Shown here: positions 58,500 to 64,000 of the stretch, piece after piece | Layout of the letters: each line of letters begins with the position of its first letter | Numbering within the stretch: position 1 is the stretch's first letter | From: Cocos nucifera | Lineage: Eukaryota; Streptophyta; Magnoliopsida; Arecales; Arecaceae | Assembly (NCBI GenBank): GCA_006176705.1 | Contig: QRFJ01000061.1 | Span: forward strand, 736,243-800,242 | Reading direction: 5' to 3' | Length of the DNA: 64,000 nucleotides | The notes under the pieces: generated by a model | Databases searched by the model: none | What the model was told of the DNA's origin: nothing | What the model saw: only the letters and a program-made list of their open reading frames with translations | Made by a program: the position numbers and the translations under genes

Positions 58500-59890
58500 A
58501 AGAAAAGAAAGAAAGATGTGATACAGACTTTATGCAATGAAATGTCTGCATTTGATATCTTATTTCTCTGGTCTATTACTTGCTAATTTACTGACCATTT
58601 TCAATTGAATTCAGCACTTTTACCATGTTCTCATGTGCTTGAGGAAACCTCAAGGCAGAGGTTTGGAGTTGGCTCGAAAACATGTCGCATCATGTTTGTC
58701 TGAGCTAGCCTTTATATATAAATCTCTGGAATTTCTCAGATCTGTTTCACATGGATCTGCGCAAGAAGATGTAGAAAATAGCACTACTGCCTCAGGTTGC
58801 CGACCTGTTGGTTTTGATGTTAGTTTAAATAGCAAACTATCTGCTCCAACTCCACCACGTGCAATCCGACTTCTTAGCTGGAAAAAGGTAAGTGCCCAAA
58901 GTTGCCTTAAACAATACACTGTCGATTATTCTGTCAGTATATGTTAGCTCTCTCTCATTTGAAATATTCTAGGCTCTTGAGAACTTAGCAAGCCAAAGAG
59001 AATTTGTTTGATCTTCCATCATTTTAAGTAATCTATGTTTCAATCTGATCTTCCAGGCTGTTGGGTATTTTGAGAAGCTTTTGCATGATTTAGATGTCCT
59101 ATGTGCCTTCACTCTGGATCCAATGCTTGAGGATACTTTGCGTTTTGTGGTCCAGTTCCAAAAATCACAACCTGATTTAATTGCAAGAGCTCATCTGCAG
59201 GTCTGCTTAAAGTGCTTAATTTTAGTATGGTATATGCATATGCCTGCGTGTTTTCTGCAGTGCATGTTTATGCCTGGATGTATGCTTGTGTTCAAGCTGT
59301 GTTACGAATTTTGAGCTATGTAGAAATCTTTATGCAGGCCTTCTGGACCTTTGCTTTGCCTCACTTGTCAGATTCTCATGTTGTGAAAATTATATGCATT
59401 ATACAACCTTATTTATGCGCAAAAAATGCTGTTTATGGGATGGAGTCATTATCAATATACTTCAAAAAAAATTTCACAATATTTTTTTCTCATTATTTTT
59501 TTTCCTCATCTTCGTTAATATCTCAATATCTGGCAAACAGCTTCTATTGGTACAAGATGGGAAGCTCTGTGGGCGGGATTTCTTTTATGATGTAATCTCT
59601 AAGGCTTTAGCATTACCAGAACTTGCAAAAGATCAAGAATTTCAGAAAAATGAATTTGTTGTGCAGCTAGGTCAGGTCAGGGTTTTGTTTGTACTGATTT
59701 TATTGTTGTTCCATAGCTAAAATCATCTCCTCTTAGTATAATTTATCTTACCATTTTCTAAATTGTTTGCCATCCATTTACAAATCTGCAGCTGGTGATC
59801 AACTTGCTTAAAATTCTTTGTACAAACTCTGCATGGCAGCGACGCAAGCTTGGAAAGATCTTACAGGACTGGAGTGTTATTTCCATACAG
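42254..59890 (+). CDS. NAA35: NatC auxiliary subunit NAA35 (MAK10 homologue), 5' two-thirds; continues past the window
   Basis: NAA35 is the large non-catalytic subunit of the NatC N-terminal acetyltransferase. With NAA30 (catalytic) and NAA38 it binds ribosomes and acetylates nascent proteins starting Met plus a hydrophobic residue. Ten coding exons were joined by hand: 42254-42386, 46161-46228, 47638-47796, 47878-48045, 53317-53467, 55110-55189, 58615-58887, 59057-59200, 59541-59675 and 59792-59890. All junctions are GT-AG and the frame is open throughout (1,410 nt, 470 codons). The hallmark HGENFSLFAAMSALE/IMDPKMDSG spans exons 2-3, and GHSLAQTVFSC is in exon 4. Plant homologues are about 730 residues, so roughly a third lies beyond the window. 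The ATG at 42254 sits in a good plant context (CCCCATGGCG) and opens a Gly/Pro-rich N-terminus typical of this protein. Confidence 0.93.
42440..43320 (+). repeat. Degenerate repeat of about 220-270 bp in intron 1
   Basis: The block GATGCTTTCTT...GTAGCGACAGAAAGA...AATC with a following GGAGGAAATGCATTTTCTTTTTGG recurs near 42448, 42640, 42867 and 43143, with many differences. It begins just after the first splice donor. Confidence 0.5.
43617..43642. repeat. (CA)n-type microsatellite
   Basis: A short imperfect ACACAC run with T and G interruptions. Confidence 0.9.
46123..46141. repeat. (CT)n microsatellite
   Basis: Nineteen bases of CT ending 20 bases before exon 2. It may serve as the pyrimidine tract of that acceptor. 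Confidence 0.9.
46161..46228 (+). CDS. NAA35: NAA35 exon 2 (residues 45-67)
   Basis: Acceptor ACTTATAG|ATCTTC, donor TTGGAG|GTACTG. Encodes DLQDGELIHGENFSLFAAMS and ALE, the start of the MAK10 signature. Residue 45 (Asp) is split across intron 1. Confidence 0.95.
46229..47637 (+). other. NAA35 intron 2 (1.4 kb)
   Basis: AT-rich, with no repeat boundary or coding domain recognised. It ends in a long T run and GATGTAG. Confidence 0.85.
47638..47796 (+). CDS. NAA35: NAA35 exon 3 (residues 68-120)
   Basis: Starts IMDPKMDSGVENCGYCSVEE, the most conserved MAK10 block, and ends DVMDHLLACE. Donor TGTGAG|GTATTG. Confidence 0.96.
47878..48045 (+). CDS. NAA35: NAA35 exon 4 (residues 121-176)
   Basis: Starts ATWHRGHSLAQTVFSCIYLL and ends ISAVADARTHE. 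Acceptor TTGGCAG, donor CATGAG|GTATGT. Intron 3 (47797-47877) is only 81 bases. Confidence 0.96.
48089..48247 (-). mobile_element. Au-type SINE
   Basis: On the minus strand a tRNA-like head (TTGGCACAGCGATAAGTTGG as box A, TGTTTCAAGTTCC as box B) is followed by ATGGAAACAGCCTCTCTGC, GGGGTAAGG and CCTCCCCAGACCCC. This is the core I know from the Au SINE family, widespread in flowering plants. Similar 12-base flanks CTCAAAGTTTAA (48077-48088) and CTCAAAGTCCAA (48248-48259) look like a target-site duplication with two mismatches. It lies in intron 4, opposite to the gene. The family name is from memory. Confidence 0.75.
48541..48606. repeat. CTT/CTTTT-rich tract
   Basis: Imperfect CTT repeats passing into T-rich sequence. 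Confidence 0.8.
49311..50592. mobile_element. Candidate degenerate hAT-like insertion in intron 4
   Basis: About 1.3 kb, more GC-rich than the intron around it, with repeated GGCTTGAGC/GAGCTTGGCTT words near both ends. The right end (reverse complement GTAGGGATTGAAGTGGGCC) resembles the left GAAGGCTGGGCC. GACATG occurs next to both ends. The evidence is weaker than for the other two hAT-like elements. Confidence 0.35.
51261..52132. mobile_element. hAT-like non-autonomous element (872 bp)
   Basis: The ends TAGGGTGGCAATTC (left) and TAAGGGTGGAATGAG (right, reverse-complemented) form short terminal inverted repeats of hAT style. Eight-base flanks TTCCATTC (51253-51260) and CTCCATTC (52133-52140) differ at one position, the target duplication length of hAT elements. 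No transposase is encoded; the pyrimidine-rich frames inside are not recognised. Confidence 0.65.
53317..53467 (+). CDS. NAA35: NAA35 exon 5 (residues 177-226)
   Basis: Starts EEDLFTMAYGLPLKGEGDEK and ends SSKKKVLE plus one base. Acceptor GGTAG, donor TTAGAAG|GTAGCC. Confidence 0.94.
53468..55109 (+). other. NAA35 intron 5 (1.6 kb)
   Basis: AT-rich with several T runs. No repeat boundary or coding domain was recognised. Confidence 0.85.
55110..55189 (+). CDS. NAA35: NAA35 exon 6 (residues 227-253)
   Basis: Encodes DLESLQTNPDLEEGYCRALL followed by CRLRFRK; residue 227 is split across intron 5. Acceptor GATTGTAG, donor CGTAAG|GTCTTA. Confidence 0.94.
56495..57089. mobile_element. hAT-like non-autonomous element (595 bp) with perfect 8-bp target duplication
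   Basis: The left end CAGGGTATAAGTGGGTTGGG and the reverse complement of the right end TAGGGCTGAAGAATGATTGG are imperfect inverted repeats of hAT style. The 8-base sequence TATTTGCA flanks both sides exactly (56487-56494 and 57090-57097). The interior is rich in ATCCAAATCCAA-type words and has no transposase. Confidence 0.75.
58448..58513. repeat. Long poly(A) tract
   Basis: Thirty-nine A residues, then A runs broken by single G residues. It could be the tail of an old retroposed sequence, but I recognise no retroposon before it. The assembled length may not be reliable. Confidence 0.95.
58615..58887 (+). CDS. NAA35: NAA35 exon 7 (residues 254-344)
   Basis: Starts HFYHVLMCLRKPQGRGLELA and ends TPPRAIRLLSWKK. 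Acceptor ATTCAG, donor AAAAAG|GTAAGT. The serine-rich segment in the middle is likely a loop. Confidence 0.95.
59057..59200 (+). CDS. NAA35: NAA35 exon 8 (residues 345-392)
   Basis: Starts AVGYFEKLLHDLDVLCAFTL and ends PDLIARAHLQ. Acceptor CTTCCAG, donor CTGCAG|GTCTGC. Confidence 0.95.
59201..59540 (+). other. NAA35 intron 8 (340 bp)
   Basis: T-rich, ending TGGCAAACAG. Nothing else was recognised. Confidence 0.9.
59541..59675 (+). CDS. NAA35: NAA35 exon 9 (residues 393-437)
   Basis: Starts LLLVQDGKLCGRDFFYDVIS and ends NEFVVQLGQ. Donor GGTCAG|GTCAGG. Confidence 0.95.
59792..59890 (+). CDS. NAA35: NAA35 exon 10 (residues 438-470)
   Basis: Encodes LVINLLKILCTNSAWQRRKL and then GKILQDWSVISIQ. 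Acceptor ATCTGCAG, donor ATACAG|GTCAGT. It is the last exon found in the window. Confidence 0.94.
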
Positions 59891-60765
59891 GTCAGTTCTA
59901 TGAGCCATATAAAAGAAATTCTATGTATGCCTCATCCATATGTCTTATTTTCTATTTTGCAGACCTTTTGTTATGTTTACACATATAGTTTTTCTTGTAA
60001 TTTTACTTAACCAGTTTGAAATGACTGTTCATATGATCTGATGTAATTCTATAACAATTAATTGAAGCATATACGACAAATATTATCCATGCTGAATGGC
60101 TAACCATTACTCTGACTTCTTGTGCTTAAATTTAATTTCTGTGGTCTTAATATCCCATTTTGTTGCTTCAGCCTGTGGCATTGCATGACCTTTTTTTCCT
60201 TTAAAGTTCATCTTTTTTTATTAGAGATAAGAAATTTCTGGACAGATACTGGATGTAATTTTTGTAATAGCATTTCATTGTGATATGGCTATTAGTGGTG
60301 TCCATGTTTATTATATCCATTTGTGCAGAATACATGATGTTTTTTTACTGAAATTATGTTCCATCTTAAAACTGATATCTTCAAAGAAGGATATATTTAA
60401 ATATTATCAAATGCACAGTGGCATCTGTACTGCAATTATGAAATTTTATGTCAAGGAAGCCAAAAATACCAAGAAGCGCTTGCTTAAGATTACCTATTTC
60501 TTGAATTGCTTTTGTCAATCTTTAAATTTTTTAATGGTAGAGATTACCATTGATCAAATAAATGTAAATGCTACTGAATATATGGAAAATATTGGATACC
60601 ACCGATAATACATGCTGTATAGCAGCAAAATGCAAGTTTAGACACTAGTATAGCATTTTTGCTGTGTGCGACTACGATCCATTCTTTCTAACTACACACT
60701 TATGATGCCACAATTTATAGGTGCAATCTCATTGGCTATTAGTTTTATGAAAATGAGATCTTAAG

Positions 60766-61175
60766 CCCTGTTTGGATACATAAGGATGAAGAGAAAGAGA
60801 AAGAAAGGAAACAAGCGAAGAGAAAGGAAAATAAAAGAATTTTGAACTTGAGAGAAAAGAAGAGAAAAGAAAAGAAAAGAATTTGGAATACAAGGGAAAG
60901 GAAGGGAAGAGAAGGAGATTTTTTTCTCTCTGAACCTCTCCACTTCTGTAGTGGTTAAAAAAGGGGTTTGAAGAGAAATCATTTCTCTCTCTGTTTCTCT
61001 TCTCATCTCTCCTGACTTACTATCCAAATGAGGTATTTTGGTTTTCTTTTCTCCTCTCCTACTTAAGTATCTAATCAAACAAGAGAAAATTACTCTTCTA
61101 TTCTCTCCTAACAAAAGAGGGTATTTTATTCTCTCCTTGTTTTCTCTTCTTGTCGGTTCCCTCTATCCAATCGGT
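60766..61175. mobile_element. Foldback/MITE-like element with repeated ends
   Basis: The left end CCCTGTTTGGATACATAAGG is matched in inverted orientation at three places on the right: CTTACTATCCAAATGAGG (61017-61034), CTTAAGTATCTAATCAAAC (about 61061) and CCCTCTATCCAATCGG (61160-61175). The left half is GA-rich and the right half CT-rich, so the arms pair. No coding capacity and no certain target duplication. Confidence 0.5.
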
Positions 61176-62689
61176 TTAAAATAGTTGTTCTATATTAATC
61201 CACATGATACATAGATCAATTTCCTGGATAAGGTGAAAAAATTTTCTTCTTTTAAAATCACATTGATAGTGATGTTGATAATTTATAGAGTTAATGCCCT
61301 TGGTATGTGTACGCACATTTCATATTTGATAGTTGCATTATTTGTAAGCAGTAACAGTCCAGTGCCTAAGTATACATCCTGACTCATCACTTTCCATTTG
61401 TTATCTCATCCTTCCTCCTAACATTTTTTTTCTACAACTTTCATGGTACAACCACAGAGTATCCCTAACAAAATTTCCTCCTAAAACTTATCATATCTTC
61501 ATCTGAAAGTTACTGTTTGCTATTCAATCATTAGTTCAGATCATCTCTAACCTGTTTAAGCAGTTGTATTGCTAGACTTTCCAAGTATGCGAATATCAAT
61601 GCCACTTCTTGCAAGCCTATGCCATGATAATCACAGAAACAAACTTAATACTCTTTTCATATCTATTATGATTTCTGGTGCTGGCTGTAGGAATCAATTA
61701 TTCTCAGCCATACTTGGTGGCTGCAGGCGGCGACTGAAAAATGGATTTTGTTTATTTCTCTACATCTAGAGATATAGCTTCAGCTTTATGGTCCTTTTTA
61801 CACCTCTTCCATCCAAGCAATCAACCACTGTGCTTTTCCTTTTTCTGCTGTGAGCTGCCTCTTCTTGACCATGCAAACCAATGATTCATCTTCTGGTTTT
61901 TGCTTTTAAATTACTCTTGTAAGTTGTAACTTTGTGAGTTTTGACGTTCTCTTCCTTGGTTGACTAGTTTTGTTTGTTCAATCTGGAGCTCTTCTATAGT
62001 CCCTATCAAATGTTCATGCCTTGGCATATCTGATTTGTCACTCCATCCTCCATGCAACAAGTTGACTCTTATAGAGCCTTTTTTCCGTCTCTTCTCCAAT
62101 TACCGTTTGGCCCTCCATGAGTCACTTTTGCCCTTTTTGGAAAATTTGATTGATGATTTTTTTGTTCTTTGATTAGGGCTCTGCATTCATATTTGTCAAT
62201 TTTACTAATTACTATCCTTTGATTCCTGATCAAGTACAGTGGTGCCTACATCTGATATATGCCTTCTTTACGAGCCTTTCATGCTTGCATTTTAAGTTCA
62301 CTACCAGTTGACCTGAGCATGATGATATTTCAATTGCTGAGACTTTTACAACGTCACAGCCTTAAATCTTACCCTTTTATAGCATTCTCATGGAGCCTCA
62401 TTAATTTGATGCCTAGTCTTTATACACATTGCGTTGGTGTCTTCTCTTAATCCTCTGTCAAGCTAACTCCACTCTAGATCTTTGATTAGGGTCAGAGCTT
62501 TGCATAGAGTTTTAGTTTGCACATAATCAATTACTAATCCACTCATCAAAACATCACTATACTAGTTTCCCACATTACTATAAGAGGCTTTGTCAATCTT
62601 TCCTATGCTTCCTCCTTAAGAGTAAACCTGCGTTTTCCTCCATATAAGATAAGTTTGTGATATTGGTGCAAACGTACGAAGTTGTGGAT

Positions 62690-63005
62690 GAACTTGCACT
62701 TAGCTCATTATGTGCTCATTCAAAGCTTGTTCAGCTAGAAAAAAAGCCAAGCTCAAGCTTTTTGTAAGGCTTGGTTGATGATGAGCCAGGCCTAAACAGT
62801 ACTTATCTTGCAAATATAAATATTAGGACCAGGCTGAGGCTTAGTTCGAGAGTTAGCTGATTAAGTGGATTATGAGCCAAGCCTAAGCACATGCATCTTG
62901 GTTGAAATTCAAGCTGAGCTTGAACACGCAACTAATGTCAGAGACCCAAGGCTGAACAATGCCAAGCTCTATTCAGCTTGTTCACAGCCATATGCTTGGT
63001 CTTGA
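62690..63005. repeat. Degenerate repeat rich in AAGCTTGTTCAGC and GAGCCAAGCCTAAGC words
   Basis: Variants of GAGCTTGGCTTGAGC occur in both orientations over about 300 bases, a pattern of common dispersed repeats in plant introns. Boundaries and class are not determined. Confidence 0.4.
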
Positions 63006-63064
63006 TCTGAAGCTTTTGCTCTACTTACCTTAATTTCAAGCTAATTTATTTGATAGTAAACCAA

Positions 63065-63068
<4 letters not shown>

Positions 63069-63115
<47 letters not shown>
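63069..63115. repeat. (TC)n microsatellite, about 23 repeats
   Basis: An uninterrupted TC run of 47 bases. Confidence 0.97.
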
Positions 63116-63120
<5 letters not shown>

Positions 63121-64000
63121 CTTTTTCCCCCTCCAGATTGCTTATCTTTTTCATGGTTTCTGCAACCACATTTCCTCTTAAACTATTACACACACTTATA
63201 TAGAATACATATGTATGTATAAATGCGTATTCATATATATGTATAAATGTGTGCATATAAATACATGAATGGATGTAGATATTCATGTATGCATGCACCT
63301 GTGCTGCACTATCTAACTATATATTTTTTATGGAATTAAATTTCCACCCTGATGTTTTATATGATCACCAATTTTGTAATCTTGGCCATATATGATGTAA
63401 TTAACTTCTGACTTCAAAACAAATATTCTCCTGCATGACTGTCCAGTCACATCATGCTGGTAAAATGACAGAATAAGTGGGTGGAAGTATTGATTTGGTA
63501 AATCAAATGATATTATTATGATTTTTTTAATAGTAGAGTAGTGGAAATGATTAAATAAATAAAGCAGCAGAAAAAGAAGATATGCCATTTGACGCATTTG
63601 CTATTTCTGTTATTTTTTTTCTTTTTGTGCATGTATGTGTTACTCCAATGATTTCACATTCAAGTTCTGTTTAATCTCTGTATGTAAGTTATACAGTTCC
63701 TGTGTCATGTTTTTATCACCTCTTCTGTGTCTTGTTACCTGCATCATTGCATTCTAGCAGATATGTTCCCAACAGAATATGTTCCATATTATCATCTTAG
63801 CAAATTACCCATTAATGCCCTGGCATCATATGTCATCAAACCTTCAATTTGACTTGTCACATCTAATGTGATGCCATTATGGCTCATGATTTTCTTTTAC
63901 TTCATTTTTCTACAGTATAATGACACATTAAGAGCAAGGTTTCTATTCAAAAAGTCTCTATAACCATAACTGTCCAAAATGTGAATTTCTCCAATCATGC

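Larger units (their letters stand above)
55190..58614 (+). other. NAA35 intron 6 (3.4 kb)
   Basis: Contains an hAT-like element (56495-57089), a stretch with GTATCGGTACC-type words near 57380-57490, and a long A tract (58448-58513). Confidence 0.85.
59891..64000 (+). other. NAA35 intron 10, partial (over 4.1 kb)
   Basis: I looked for the remaining C-terminal exons in all frames and found none, so the window appears to end inside an intron. It contains a foldback element (60766-61175), a stretch of GAGCTTGGCTT-type words (62690-63000) and a (TC)n microsatellite. Confidence 0.7.

Noticed and set aside
59212..59720. Longer frames overlapping NAA35 exon 9 (up to 144 codons)
   Set aside because: Only 59541-59675 matches the family. 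The rest reads through introns with clear splice sites.

Overview
This is nuclear DNA of a flowering plant. The evidence is two intron-containing plant housekeeping genes separated by about 37 kb of nested transposons, and long AT-rich introns packed with small transposable elements. The style (introns of 3-5 kb, long-LTR elements, a CACTA element, an Au-type SINE) suggests a monocot, possibly a palm. That assignment is inference; no species marker was seen.

Layout. (a) 1-2755: AT-rich sequence with no gene recognised. (b) 2756-about 4465, minus strand: proteasome alpha type-4 subunit (PAC1), with one uninterrupted coding exon and a predicted intron in its 5' UTR. (c) 6010-7910: a solo LTR, minus strand, of a gypsy-like family. 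(d) 8756-14679: a second member of that family with both LTRs, a primer site, a decayed gag, no visible pol and a large hairpin minisatellite. (e) 15340-16240 and 37075-40085: related repeats lying in opposite orientation on either side of (f). (f) 16393-36726: a 20.3-kb CACTA (En/Spm) transposon, bounded by CACTA termini and a 3-bp target duplication (AAT). It carries decayed TNPD and TNPA genes on the minus strand. It was invaded by a 10-kb Ty1/copia retrotransposon (23100-33155) and by a 1.2-kb foldback element (34640-35835). (g) 40092-40553: a MITE-like element. (h) 42254 to the window end, plus strand: the first ten coding exons (470 codons) of NAA35/MAK10, the auxiliary subunit of the NatC N-terminal acetyltransferase. 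The gene continues past the window. Its introns hold an Au-type SINE, two hAT-like non-autonomous elements with matching target duplications, a foldback element and several microsatellites.

The two host genes point away from each other and their products work in unrelated processes (protein degradation and co-translational N-terminal acetylation). The transposon genes are all disrupted by stops and frameshifts, so no intact autonomous element was found.

No wholly new gene system was found. The most unusual structures are: the gypsy-like family, whose LTRs and interior carry three different minisatellites and whose copies therefore differ more than two-fold in LTR length; the inverted related flanks around the CACTA element; the strand-biased GC-rich block inside the CACTA element; and the foldback inside its subterminal repeats.
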